64,000 nucleotides of DNA from Eustoma russellianum (lineage: Eukaryota > Streptophyta > Magnoliopsida > Gentianales > Gentianaceae): positions 3,999,264-4,063,263 of the forward strand of contig AP025065.1 in the NCBI GenBank assembly GCA_036186865.1, written 5' to 3'. Below the pieces are notes generated by a model, which saw only the letters and a program-made list of their open reading frames with translations, had not been told where the DNA came from and searched no databases. Shown here piece after piece: positions 33,629 through 45,657 of this stretch (positions are counted from its first letter, which is position 1; each line of letters opens with the position of its first letter). The position numbers and the translations under genes were made by a program.

Positions 33629-34859
33629 CTCATTTGGATGTTTCATATTTAGCAATATTTCAGTTCAGTTCAGTGGGAGTTTATAATTTAAGATATTAAA
33701 GTTTTGGTTTTCTGCATAATACAGTTCCAATTTAGTTACACTATGTACTTTTGATCTTGCTAAAGACTTAGGTGGACCGGTTGAAAATAGACATATTATG
33801 ATCACATTACATGTAATTTTCATACTACACCTTATATTGGATCCATGTCGTTCATAGTGTTGGAATATGTAACCATTGATTTATCGAGTCCACATATGTG
33901 ACAAAGGCATCTTTGATCAGTGTGATGATGTGATGATGCACCATATTCGATAAGATATATTTAAATGATAGAGACTTCTAAGTTCATAGAGTTGAGTCAT
34001 TCTATATGATTGTCAGGTCATATGTGTTGAGATTGTATTTAATAATCTATTATGTGCTTACATATATAAATTGTATGTTATAAATACTATGATTAAGCTT
34101 TGGCAAAATGAAAGTGACCACCTAAACTTAAATGTCCAATTAAGATATCTGATAAACTATGGGGTTAATGTGTAAATATCATATTGTAATTTTATTATGA
34201 TGAGATGCAGCATTGGAAATACAATAATTTATAAATATGTTATAGTCCCCGAGTCAAGTACGTCCTTTATAACAGCCCCATTATGTTATATGCTCTCTGG
34301 ATTAAGGAAAGTATGTGAATGATTTAAAAGACCATGAAACCAAAACAACTCAGTCTCAAATCCAGATCTAAACGCTACGAAATCAGGTACACTTCTTACT
34401 TAATTAATCTTGTATTTGTTGATGATTTGACATATATTAGGTTATAGTGCAATAGTTTCCGTAATTTTATTCCTACAGTTTGGCAAAAGTTGAAGAAAAT
34501 CGAAAAACATTTACGTAGACAACACTCAATTCGCCCCTTCCCTATAACATATGCCATGTTATACCAAGTTTATCTATGTGAAGTGTATTGATAGATGATA
34601 TCTACAGCAGGGTAATGATTATGGTCAAATAAAGTCATTACATTGTTTTTAAAGAGAAAATGTACTAGTATTTTATTGGAAACCTCTTTAGTATTTCGTC
34701 TGAGGTATTTCTGGAAAGATATATAATTTTGTGTTTTTAAATATGATTAAGTTTTTACTAACCAACATGAAAGCTCACTGCTTCACATAATCTTATTCTT
34801 GTTTATTCATACATCAATATAGCCCAACGACATTTTTATGTCTTGTTTTATATATTTGA
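33629..34859. repeat. Shared flank of Copia-4 LTR, copy 3
   Basis: Most complete version of the flank: its start matches 1994-2672 and its later part matches 8344-9354. It has a short stretch at about 34462-34550 that the other copies lack. No gene is seen. Confidence 0.75.
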
Positions 34860-35840
34860 ATGAGAAAATTACATTTTCTAACCTAATGTTTACTAGGTCT
34901 TTTACAAAATATCCAGAACTAATTTTGTTATAAGTTTTATCTGAACTTTTTACGAAATGTTCACAAAAAACCGAATGACTTGCTGATAGCCTATCGTTGC
35001 AGGTTGCCTCTTTCATTTACCTCTTCCTCTCTTCCTCCTCCTCCGTCCATCCCTACAACGCCGCCCCTCCCCTCCCCCTTACTCCCTTAGCACCACCTCT
35101 CTGTCTTCTTGTTTCTTCATTCCCCCTCCTCTTCTCTCCTCAGCAGCTCGCCTCTTTTTCCTTCCTGGCAATCCAAGTCCCAATAACATCCTCACTGTCA
35201 CACACCGATACTGTGGGAGTGGGCGAACCATCTTCAGTGACCAAAGCAGTTCAAACCATCTTCTCTTGACTGTGATTTGCTGCTCTAAAGGCGCATTTGA
35301 TTTCTATGTGGAGTGGAGAAGGAACCAATAGTATTAGCAACAAATTGCATCTGTCTCAGGCTTCCAGACGAATAACTATGAATCACGCTACTTGTTGCTG
35401 GATATGATGAGAAATATGTGGTAGTGAAGGCTGAGGGTGGTGGGGATGAGAGAGATGGGGCTTAAGGTGACAGAGCGTGGGAGTGGAGGCTGAGAGTGGC
35501 AGAGATGAGGGGGATGGGGCTTAGGTGGCAAGAATGAGGAAGGGGGCAGGCTGTAAAGGAGAAGGGAAAAGGGACGAAAAAAGAAAAAGAGAGGTGGCAT
35601 TGAGGGAGGCGGGGGAAGGGGGAGGGCGCAGAAGGGATTGAGGGAGAAGAGATTGAGGGAGGAGGAGGAAGAGATAGATGGAGGTGACAATCTGTAATCA
35701 CTGGTCATTAGCAGGCCACCTCGATTTTGTGTGCATTTCGTACAAAGTTCAGATGAAACTTATAATAAAATTAGGTTTGAATCTGCTATGAAAAATCTAG
35801 TAAATATTTAATTGCAAAATGTAATTTTTTCTATTTTGAA
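34860..35840. mobile_element. Long-inverted-repeat DNA element, copy 3
   Basis: Second copy of the element at 9355-10345. Left arm 34860-35215, right arm 35430-35840, with arms matching as reverse complements from GAAAATTACATTTT inward through the pyrimidine-rich stretch. No transposase is present. The inverted repeat is better preserved here than in copy 2. Confidence 0.65.
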
Positions 35841-36835
35841 TCATTCAATGTTGGTATAATATATAGATTAGCTAGGTATTTCAAGAGTTTGATGGTCCAT
35901 TTCTAGTGTAAGAAAGTTGTCGACGATCGTTATGCATTTGTATTGAGATTGAAGTACATATCAAAGTGCTTATTGAGTTTGTTGAATTTAATTATTTCAC
36001 ACTTACTAGATATAGTTAGGCGGCCTTTTGACTCATGGCCGGTAATGATGACCCAGAGTTGGAGAATCCGTACGTCATGAAACTTATAATCCAAACATAT
36101 CAAAGAGCAACACGTAACAACAGACTTCTGTCAGTTGAAATTTTGGTCAACACTCGTAAGCTTAAGATTCTATTCTTTGGCCAAATCTGCATATTCCCTC
36201 GGCTAATGGACACTCAGTTCTTTACAGATCATCATCTACATTATTTACGGAGTTCTTTGACTTTTCCACGCACTCTTTCTATTTAACACTCCTGATCATT
36301 TAAATTTTTTTATTGATTTCCTTGATTATTTTCATTCTTTCTTTTTTCACGACAAAGTCTTTTGATGTATTTGTTTCAGCAGGATTGGATGATCTATAAT
36401 GACAAAGTATCTTTCAACTTTTAAAACCGGAGAGGAAAGGTTCTCTATCGGTCCTTTGATGTTTAAGTTAACAAGATATACGAAAAGAGAAAGTAGAGAA
36501 TAAGTTATGATTGCCTATTCAGAAGATATATTTTTAGGTAGAAAATGAGTTGTTATTGTAATAAAATTCAAGTAGATAAAGGAACAAGAGTCATGGAAGG
36601 ACTCTCCCTCATTTTCTGATAAGACCAAGATAACGATCTTAGTTTAGGATTACCATTAGTTTATATAAATTAAACACCAAAAAGACTTTTAAGTGTCCAA
36701 AGTGTTGGGTCCTGTTTGGTAACATGACTAACCACTTATTCTAAAAGAATAATTGGTAGTTACTTTTAAGTACTTATCGCTGAAAATGAAAACCACTCCC
36801 TTCAACTTTAATCTCTTTGGTAATATTTGCTATTG
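35841..36835. repeat. Composite segment copy 3, right part with empty Copia-1 site
   Basis: Matches 10346-11182 and 16984-17160 without the intervening Copia-1. The unoccupied target CAAGA lies at 36626-36630, within GACCAAGATAACGATC. No gene is seen. Confidence 0.85.
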
Positions 36836-37361
36836 TTGGGCAATTTGACATTTTAACTTATGTTTAATTTTAAATTCTAAAGCGACTTATAAGAGAAGTC
36901 TTATGGAATGGTTTGTGGTTTTCTTTCCAGTTCGTTTTCAATATATTTTTTCCCGGTGTTGTGAAATGTTAATCACGGTTGTACTTTAACAATTATGATT
37001 AACATGCTTGTTGTTGCATCTTCTTGATAAAACGGTGTATTTTTTATGTTCCTTTTAACATAAAGTTTGATGATAAAAGAAAATTGAGAGAAAATCGCCA
37101 AATAATGAACGTCATAATTCAGATGGATATATTATGACACAGTCTAATTAATTTCAGAATTAAGATTCAGAGATATAAATAATTATTTAAGCACTTAATT
37201 TGTTTAGTTATGTAATGTAGTCAGACTTCAGTTTTCAAAGTTCGTTGTTAACATGTAAAACCCTAATACCAATGATTCAGATAGTTTTGGGCAAAATCTC
37301 ACATTCTAAGTTTAAGGACAGTCTATCGCTATGCGTTTTACTGACCTTAAATGTAACTACC
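36836..37361. other. AT-rich sequence without recognisable content
   Basis: After the composite segment ends. I see no open frame, repeat partner or structural element in it. Confidence 0.5.
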
Positions 37362-38520
37362 TGTCCTGAGCTCTAGTATTCGAAACGGTTCACCCACCAT
37401 ATTCTTCTAAGAGAAAATGAGGCGTCGACACCAATCAAATACACGTCAACAATATGATGTAAAATGATGTCAGCAGAATTCATAAAATAAAAATACTCGA
37501 ATGATCATTAATACATAAGTCTAGGCAAATTCTAAAATCCAACACATAAATCGTAACAAAAATATCTCTAGTCCACAAACAGAAGCCTTAAATTCATAAA
37601 ATAAATGTCTCAATATAAATCCATAAATAATCTCCTCAGCAAGACATCGGTAATCAATATCCCACTCAGAGTTATCCTCTACGAACTCTAAATCATAGCT
37701 ATGATTTTCTGCAAAATCACAATAAAGTATTGTATGAGTGATAAAATATCGCTCAGTAAGTAGCCTTTCTGTACCCACTATGTGATCATACATGACGAAA
37801 CAAATGTCATATATAACTAAATAATATAGGAAAATATCGAGTTTTTCATTCGCAAATAAAATTACTATAATACCCTTATAATCAAACAACCAATGAAGTC
37901 AACCAAATCAATAAAGTCACATCTCCACTCAATAGCCAATCAAATGTCAGTCATAATCAAAATCTGATGATGCAATTTACCAAATCGATGCGAAAGAAAG
38001 TTCAAAATCAACTTTTGATTTTCAAATCCAAAGTTTCTAATTTTCTATAAGATATGATCTCCAATATCCAAATTCAAATCCGGTTCCAAACCAGTAGCAA
38101 ATCCAATATCCGATTCCAAATCGGTATCATATCTAAATTTCCAAAATTAATTTCAATACAATGTCTATAGCACTTTCCTTACAATTGACTTATATTATAA
38201 GACTTACAAATTGATCACCCCAATAGTCAATATGCCCAGATACCCTATCCCAGATAAGTCATTACGTCTGTGGCACCCTAATGGCGGTCCAATATGTCAG
38301 TGCAACCTGTCCAAGACTAGATATTACGCCCGGACGTCCTGTTTATTTTGGATCAATCCAACTTACCTATATATTTCCGTTGTACGGGCGAATTTCACAA
38401 TATACAATGAACAAATTAAAAAGGGTTGGCACGTGTCAGCTACTGCTTAGTCTGAGAAAGTCAACGGTTAGTCAACGGTTACTCAACCGTTAGTCAACGT
38501 TCAACTGGCTACAAGTGAGC
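37362..38520 (-). mobile_element. Gypsy-2-type LTR fragment, minus strand
   Basis: Begins TGTCCTGAGCTCTAGTATTC, close to the start at 51708 (TGTCGCGACCCGTCCCGAGC). It follows it through GAAACGGTTCACCC, GGCGTCGACAC and the TATAGCACTTTCCTTACAA block (38167). On the minus strand these are the 3' end of the LTR seen at 30650-30686. The LTR 5' part is not recognisable beyond about 38520. A 122-codon open frame at 37521-37889 lies inside this LTR and is not considered a gene. Confidence 0.6.
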
Positions 38521-39194
38521 CATTATGGACAAAGACTGGGTGTTAACTGAGTTTCATCAACGTTAGGCTGCTAACTGAGTAATGGGCCAAAGTTTAGGCT
38601 AATAAGTGAGATTCCCCCTATAGATATTTAGGCATATAGTTTCCTAGTATGTACAAGAAATATATGTAAAGTTCATTACTTAAGAGTTTAATTCCTACCC
38701 ATAATTACCTATTCCAATCATACTGATAACTATCCCTATAATTAATATTATTTTCCTTTCTTTTCTTTTATTTCCTTTTCATAGAATATGCCGTCATATT
38801 ATTAACCCATTCAAACCTCTCAAACCATTGAAGGCACAAAGACACCTTTGAAATTCTGGGAGACGGTCAAAAATGGAGCTTTGGCTCTATTGTTTGGTTC
38901 ATGCCCTTGGAGTATTAAGATTACATTTGCCTTAAATTTTACTTTGGTCAAACTTCTCAGATAACTTGGTGCAAGTTGTCGAATCTTGGTCTCTAACTAA
39001 ATGTAAGTGGAAACCAAAATTTCGGACTTAGTGACATTAACTGAACTCTATTGCTAATCATAGGACACCTCTCCTTTCCAATAAATATAACTCAAATTCT
39101 TCAAACCAACCAAGCAGCTAACTTCAAGTTTCCTCAAAACGATTGATCAGTAGAGTTTCTTTCCGATCGCGATTGACAGGATTTAAGAAGAAGC
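38521..39194. other. Upstream region of the cysteine-rich peptide gene
   Basis: No open frame or repeat is recognised. It contains the probable promoter and 5' UTR of the gene starting at 39195. Confidence 0.5.
39081..39090 (+). promoter_or_regulatory. Possible TATA box of the cysteine-rich peptide gene
   Basis: ATAAATATAA, 105 bp before the ATG, followed by a CAA-rich leader typical of plant 5' UTRs. Assigned by position and sequence only. Confidence 0.4.
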
Positions 39195-39671
39195 ATGTTT
39201 AAATTGGCCTGTTTAGTTTTTGTTTGGCTCGTCATTTTCGGTACGTATGCACTATGCACTTGAACTTGCCGGATGAAATCCCATATGCACTTTATTAACT
39301 TCTATATGTTTCTACCTTGGACTGGTAATGTTGTTCTTTTATGACCTGTAGGTCACATGTATGAACCGCAGCGTATATCAGATTGCAAAGCGATCTGGAC
39401 CTTATGTTGCAAAGCGATCTGGACCCTTGGTATGGAAAAGCACACAGTTGATATGTGATTGTCTTTTACAGGTGGAGTTGAAGCCGATGATCCTGGAAAA
39501 CAAAGAACAACAACTCAAATGAAATCGAGGAAGCTCTTCGGAAGTGTTTCGAACAGAAGAGATGTAACGCTGGAAGACGACTGCTTTGGCGACGAATGTA
39601 ATATAAATCATGGTGCAATGGCATGCTTCTTTCCTTGTGAATGTTCTCAAGATGAGTATTGCGTTGATTAA
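39195..39671 (+). CDS. Small secreted cysteine-rich (knottin-like) peptide precursor, two exons
   Basis: Exon 1 is 39195-39240 (46 nt), the intron 39241-39471 (231 bp, GT...AG, donor G|GTACGTA, acceptor TTTTACAG), and exon 2 39472-39671. The joined frame encodes 81 residues. The N-terminus MFKLACLVFVWLVIFG is a clear signal peptide, with likely cleavage after GVEA. A charged, cysteine-free spacer of about 34 residues rich in K, R, T and D follows. The C-terminal domain has six cysteines spaced C-x4-C-x8-C-x3-C-x-C-x5-C. Loops x3-x1-x5 equal those of squash-type inhibitor cystine knots and are close to cyclotide-type spacing, so a knottin fold is inferred, not shown. Likely role: secreted defence, signalling or inhibitor peptide; the target is unknown. 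The window has no full second copy, but a relic lies at 49333. Alternative: a lineage-specific secreted peptide with another fold. Confidence 0.72.
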
Positions 39672-40504
39672 ACCCCACAGGCCAAAAAAAAGAACAGAGG
39701 TAAGGATTTTCAACCATCCACTCTAATAACTTGCAAACCGTACTTTATTTTCAAACCATTCTAAATTAAATTTTATAATGATCAATGAATTATCGTTAGG
39801 CACGTATGTACTGTTAGTTACTCATCGATAAATAAGCGATAGAATAATCCGGTGGATTTCCTTTCTTTTTTTCTGAACCACTCTCACCTCTATTAATATT
39901 GCACTTCTTTTTTAGTTGTGTTAATGAGCACTACTGAACCACACTCACCTCTGTTAATATTGCACTTCTTTTTTAGTTGTGTTAATGAGCACTACTGAAG
40001 TAGCCATGAGAATTTATAGTACATCAACATAGGGTTTTGAGAGTGGAACAACTTTTTGAATAGATTTCAAGTCCTAAAAATGATGGTGACGAAATCCGAT
40101 CTTCACCAAAGGATCAAAAGTGATCTGCAGGATAACGCTGTTAAAACTTCGTGAAGACGCCGAGGCAATATTCCTAGAAACTTGTAAGGAAGAGACGATG
40201 TTAGAGGTCCCAATTAAAATCTTGATGTGTTTGAAGCCGGTGAGAACCTTATGGCATCAAGATTTAGATTTTTCTTTTTCATGTGTGATGTGTTTTTACC
40301 CTTTTTTTTCCGGTAAATCAACCGATGTATGCCCTTTTCCATGTCTACAGGTTAATATATATGAAAATCGTGCTGCTATTATCTTGGTTAACTTTTTGTA
40401 CTTCTAGACAAACAAGTACAAGTGACTGCCCAACAGTGACCTATCCAAAGATTTTAGATAAATTATAAATCGATAATCTTTAAATACGTTGAACATTTCA
40501 AAAG
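39672..40504 (+). other. Downstream region / probable 3' UTR of the peptide gene
   Basis: After the stop an AG|GTAAGG splice donor-like site occurs at about 39700, so a 3' UTR intron is possible. Parts of this region reappear around 49400-49760 and 51480-51707, showing that the duplicated unit covered gene and downstream sequence. A 95-codon open frame at 40120-40407 has no recognisable domain and its counterpart near 51500 is not open, so I do not call it. Confidence 0.5.
39873..39994. repeat. Two-unit 61-bp tandem repeat
   Basis: Units 39873-39933 and 39934-39994, each starting CTGAACCAC and containing TTGCACTTCTTTTTTAGTTG. They differ at about two bases. The relic at 49618 has only one incomplete unit. 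Confidence 0.9.
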
Positions 40505-40509
40505 ATACA
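40505..40509. repeat. Target-site duplication of Copia-2, left
   Basis: ATACA before the left LTR, repeated exactly at 46178-46182. Confidence 0.95.
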
Positions 40510-41029
40510 TGTCAAATTGATCACGAAAGCAACCACTCACATCTATGATTCAACTGAAGTAAGAATAAGAAGATGAAGAAGAAGGAACAATCTAGAGAGA
40601 ATCCTTGAATTTCCATTATCATAACCGTATGCACAGCAAACGAATTTATACAGCAGGAATTGAAGAATAAAGACGCTGAAATGACTAAACTACCCCTTTC
40701 TTTATTTTCCTAACAAGTATTACACAAAGGACAAAACGGTCATTTCTACTATTTAAACTCAACTACCGCCAACTCCCTTTCCCTTTCTTCTTCCCGCGAA
40801 CACCTGCTAGCTCCTCAAGCTCACCCCGCGCAACACCTTCATAGCAACCACGTGACTCCCATATACGCCACAGCTGGATCCTCCAAATACTAATCAACCA
40901 ATTAATCATCCGAACCTTCAACTGCCACTGTGATCCAACGAACAAGACTTCGTTGACGCTGCTCTCCTTTGGATCATGCCAACCTCTTGATCCTGCAACT
41001 CATTCTTCAATTCACCATTGTGCGTAACA
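40510..41029 (-). repeat. Copia-2 3' LTR (520 bp)
   Basis: TGTCAAATTG...GTGCGTAACA. Three differences from the right LTR were seen: C/T in GAGAATCCTTG, T/G in GAAGAATAAAG and C/T in TTCTTCCCGCG. Confidence 0.96.
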
Positions 41030-42453
41030 CCCCCCCTCAAACCTGATCTGCTGAACACATTGTAAACCCCCATGGCAGCAGTCAGGTTTCGCAATGTAAC
41101 TGAGTCCAAAGCCTTAGTAAAGACATCCGCCAATTGAAATTCAGACTTGACTGGCATTAGATGTATAATTCCTTGTTGGTATTTCTCTCTCACAATGTGG
41201 CAATCTATCTCAATATGCTTGGTTCTCTCATGAAACACAGGATTCTCCACAATATATATCGCACTTTTGTTGTCACAAAACAATTTAGCCGGCTTAAGCT
41301 GTTTAACGCCCAGATCTTGTAACAAATATACCAACCACTGCACTTCACATGTTGCCATTGCTAAGGCCCTATACTCTGCTTCAGATGAAGACTTAGACAC
41401 AGTTCCTTGCTTCTTTGCTTTCCAAGAAACCAGTGAATTGCCAAGAAAAATGCAGTAACCGGTGACAGACTTCCTTGTCTCTACGCACCCTACCCAGTCT
41501 GAATCCGTAAATCCTCTTAACTCCAACGCTCCACTACTAGGATAGAACAACCCTTGGCCCGCTGTTCCTTTCACATATCTCACCAACCTGTGCGCAGCTT
41601 TAAGGTGCAACTGTGTAGGCACATCAAGAAACTGACTTAACTGTTGTACTGCAAACGAAATGTCTGGTCTCGTTATAGTAAGATATATCAACTTCCCTAT
41701 GAGCCTTCTATAGCTAGCCACTTCTTCTATAAAATCTGAGTCACCATGGGCCAACTTCAAGTTCTGTTCCATTGGACTGGCTGCAGGTTTTGCCCCTAAA
41801 GCACCCGCCTGTTCAACCAATTCTAAAGCATACTTCCTTTGTGATATCACAATCCCCCCCTTGGAGCGAGCCACTTCGATGCCAAGAAAGTACCTCAAGG
41901 GCCCGAGGTCTTTGATCTTAAAGGCATGATTCAAGGAGTCTTTAAGCTCAATAATCTGTGACAATGACCCGCCAGCAACAATTATGTCATCGACATATAC
42001 CAACAAAACCAGAAAACTGCCACTCGTCCGTTTGATAAACATGGTGTAATCATTTTTCGACTGTGTGTATCCCTGATCAAGAAGAAACTTAGTAAGCTTC
42101 AAATTCCATTCTCTGCTGGCTTGTTTCAGACCATAAAGTGACTTGTGAAGCTTGCAAACAACACCACTTCTGGACGCATGAACCCCCTCTGGCAATGTCA
42201 TATATATCTCCTCGGTCAAGTCACCGTGTAAAAAGGCATTGTTCACATCTAACTGATGTACATGCCAATGCTTTTGAGCTGAAACTGCCAAGAGCAACCT
42301 TACTGTAGTTAATTTAGCTACGGGGGAAAAAGTATCCGTGTAATCAACCCCCAGCTGCTGTGTATACCCCTTGGCTACAAGCCGAGCTTTAAACCGCTCC
42401 ACACTGCCATCAGGCTGGTACTTAACCTTGTAAACCCATTTACACCCAATGGG
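40918..42453 (-). pseudogene. Copia-2 pol, RT and RNase H part
   Basis: About 510 codons downstream of the TGA at 42454-42456, open to 40918 inside the 3' LTR. It reads IGCKWVYK and SVERFKARLVAKGYTQQLGV, then LDVNNAFLHGDLTEEIYM, the YVDD catalytic box at about 41985-42000, and RYFLGIEVARSKGG. RNase H follows with TDSDWVGC, SSSEAEYRALAMATCE, LFCDNKSAIYI and HERTKHIEIDCH. All active-site residues I can check are intact. Translation from the gag start cannot reach it because of the stop and the upstream frameshift, so the copy is dead unless rescued in trans. Confidence 0.92.
41030..41038 (-). other. Polypurine tract of Copia-2
   Basis: GAGGGGGGG on the minus strand, abutting the 3' LTR. Confidence 0.9.
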
Positions 42454-42742
42454 TCATTTACCAAAAGGCAAGGATACTAAAGACCAGGTTTTGTTTGCCT
42501 CAAGGGCTGCCAACTCTACCTCCATAGCCTTCAGCCAGTGAGCAGATCTGGCTGCCTCTTGATATGATGAAGGCTCCTGTAACACACTAATATTAAGAGC
42601 ATAGGATCTGAATTCAGGTGCCAATGCATCAAAAGAAATGTAATCCTCAATAGGATAAGGAATAGAACATTGTTGCTGAGATGGATTAGATGTATGTGGA
42701 GAAGATGACAAGAGGCCGCAATAATAATCATGCAGATAGCTT
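42454..42742 (-). pseudogene. Copia-2 linker and RT start, in the shifted frame
   Basis: 85-95 codons between the frameshift at 42743-42747 and the TGA at 42454-42456, in the same frame as the RT part downstream. It contains SYLHDYYC-like and YISFDALAPEFRSYALNI segments, which lie at the end of the variable linker in Copia-1, and then W.KAMEVELAALEANKTWSL, the usual start of copia RT. The TGA replaces the threonine codon found in Copia-1 (GKTPIGCKW). Confidence 0.88.
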
Positions 42743-45509
42743 GGGGGTGTTTAGTCCGGACTGGACGGGGATGACCATCTGGTTGAGAATCAAGAAAAGA
42801 ATGGGACAGAGGCAAACAAATTTCAATTCCAGTACAAGGTTGAGCATTGTGGAGAGGAGAAGTAGGAAGATCAATATTGCTCAAAGCTTCAGTTTGGCTG
42901 GGAGAGGATGATGCTGGAGAAACAACACCATCAGGAATAGAATGATTCAGAGCATCAGCATCAGAAGGTTCCAAAGTATGATGCACAATATCTGGCACTA
43001 TGGCTGAATGGCTGAGTGTATCAACTGATTGATGGGATTCTGAAGTTGAGTCTGGCAGGTGTGTAGCAGGTGCAAAGGGAAAGCTATGTTCATGAAAACT
43101 AACATCTCTGGATATAAAGACTTGCTTTGTACTAAGGTTCAGAAGCAAATATCCCTTTGTATGATAGGGTAAACCAAGATAGACAGAAGGAATGGCTCTG
43201 GATTCGAATTTAGTTTTCTGCGAAGACGTATTGCTAGCATATGCCATACACCCAAAGACTTTAAGGTTGTTATATAGAGGGGCTGAATGAAATAAGTACT
43301 CATAAGGTGTGGACTGTTTCAAGAAAGGAGTGGGCAGAATATTGATGATGTACACTGCATACTGAATGCAAAAACCCCAGTAACATATAGGAACATGAGA
43401 CTGAAATCTAAAGGCTCTAGCTACATTGAGAATATGTTGATGCTTGCGTTCAACCACTCCATTCTGCTGTGGAGTATTGACACAAGTGGTTTGGTGTACA
43501 ATGCCCTTAGACGCAAAGAAATGATCCATCTTAAACTCCTGGCCATTATCACTCCGAATGCATTTTGTGGATTTATCAAACTGGTTACATACATATTGGC
43601 AGAAACTTTGAATAGCACTTCGGGCTTCTGATTTTTGTTTGAGTAGATACACCCAAGTGTATCTAGAGTAATCGTCAACAATAGTGAGAAAATAACGTTG
43701 GGCATATATAGTTGCATATTTATGAGGACCCCAAAGATCAATATGTAAAAGATCAAAGACAGATTTAGAATAAGATTCAGAAACTGGGAAAGGATTTCTT
43801 TTCTTTTTGGCCACAGGGCAAACAGCGCACTCTGTTACAACATCATGAACATGTACAGATTTATCAAGTTTCTGCACTTCTTTTATTCTAGGTAACGAAG
43901 CGTGGCCTAATCTGTAATGCCACAACAAAGCAGACTGAGAAACAGTAGACAGACAAGTAGAAGACACTGCTGTTTGCTTAGGAGCTCCATACATATAGTA
44001 TAAACCATTGAGCTGCCTAGCTGAACCAATCGTCTTCAGGGATATAGAGTCCTGAATGACACATGAATTTCCAAAAAATTGAATAAGTAGAGAGGGAACA
44101 GATGCCAACTTACTGACAGATAAAAGATTGTAGGCAAAAGAAGGTACATACAAAACATCATGAACAGTCAGGAAGGGATTCAAAACAACTGACCCAACAA
44201 GAGTAGCTGAGGCTGAAAGATTGTTAGGCAATCTTATGGAAACATGCTGAACAGCCTTACAAGAACTGAACATATTGGGATTACAAACTATATGATCAGT
44301 GGCACCTGAATCTAGTATCCATACATTCAAACTATTAGAGTGACACTTACCTTCATCCTTACCAGAGAGAGCAGACATCACTGCTTTCTGACCTGCAGCA
44401 TTCCTCCCATCATTCAAATTCAACATAGCCATAAGCCTTTGAGTCTGATCTGGCGTGAGTAATGGAGCCTGACAAAGCTCGCCACCCTCATCATTCTGAG
44501 GCACCTCAGATCCTTCTACTGCAACTTCCGCCAGGTTCACTTGATTTCTTGGCTTATAGCCGGGAGGAAACCCATGCTTTCGATAGCATCTCTGCTCTAT
44601 ATGCCCAATCATGCCACAATGAGTGCATACGGGCCTCTTCGAACCATCAGGAAAAAATCTTCCGTTGCCTCTTCTATAATTTTTGCCTCCACCTCTGCCT
44701 GCTTGAACATACATACCAGCATTGGCAACCACCTTCACATCATCAAATTCCGCAGCTGACAGTGCAGTTGGACCGTTGTTAAAACTGGCCTGACTCACTG
44801 AACTATTCAATTTCCTTTCATATTTGAGTGCCATTGCGAAGACAGCATCAATCTTAGGCATTGGAGACAATACAAAGACTTGTGACTTGACAGGATCAAA
44901 TTCTTCATTCAAGCCTTTTAGAAATTTAATCACGTACTCACTCTCAACAAACTCCTGAAATTTGACTCCAACATCACACGTACATTCATGGCATACACAT
45001 CTCGGTATAGGCCTAAGTATCATCATCTCTTCCCACAACACTTTCACTTTAGTAAAATAATCATTTACAGAATCAACGCCTTGCCTAACCGCGTAAAAAT
45101 TTTCAAGGAGATCCGAAAGTCTAAATGCATCTCCACTACCATATCTTCGTTTCAGGTCATTCCAAGCTTCAAACGCACTATTATACCACATAACACTTTG
45201 CGCAATGGAAGGCATTACACTATTCATAATCCAAGAGTGAATCATTGAATTTACCTGTCGCCACGCTTGGTACTTTGGATCATCCGCAGCTGGTTGTTGT
45301 ATAGATCCGTCCACAAAACCAATCTTATTCTTCACAATCAGCGCCATTTGGAACATTCTACTCCAGGAATGATAATTGTGAGAATTCAGCGGAGGTTGTG
45401 CAAGTATAATAGCTGGACTATCATTCGGATGTATGTAGTACGGATTGCTGGTAGGATTCTCATTAGTGTTCGAAGTACTCGCTCTCTGACTACTCGAAGT
45501 AGAAGCCAT
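42743..45509 (-). pseudogene. Copia-2 gag, protease and integrase part
   Basis: Starts with ATG at 45507-45509 (MASTSSSQRAS). Gag includes QPPLNSHNYHSWSRMFQMAL (about residues 38-57). The zinc knuckle CTHCGMIGHIEQRC lies at 295-308, the aspartic protease WILDSGATDHI at 397-407, and the pre-integrase motif LWHYRLGHAS ... CAVCPVAKKKR follows. Integrase then reads LLHIDLWGPH, IRSDNGQEFK and PQQNGVVERKHQHILN. It reads through the point where Copia-1 has its TGA. After RPVRTKHPQ the frame is lost through a single missing base in a C run. The remaining 75 or so codons of this frame (to 42531) are out-of-frame readings. Confidence 0.93.
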
Positions 45510-45644
45510 ATCTATACCACAATTGTTTCAATTCAAGGTAAATCAAGGATATCAATCAAACTAAAACACAAATCTCGCGTACTCCAAAATTGAGATAGCG
45601 TCTCAACACACGCAAGCAGAGAACCACACAGTGATCAGCACCAT

Positions 45645-45657
45645 GGCTCTGATACCA
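45645..45657 (-). other. Primer-binding site of Copia-2
   Basis: TGGTATCAGAGCC on the minus strand, directly after the 5' LTR. Complementary to initiator tRNA-Met. Confidence 0.95.

Noticed and set aside
37521..37889. 122-codon open frame on the minus strand
   Set aside because: Lies inside a gypsy-type LTR; the related LTRs do not keep the frame, and it has no recognisable domain.
40120..40407. 95-codon open frame downstream of the peptide gene
   Set aside because: The duplicated version near 51500 is not open and no domain is seen; more likely 3' UTR or intergenic.
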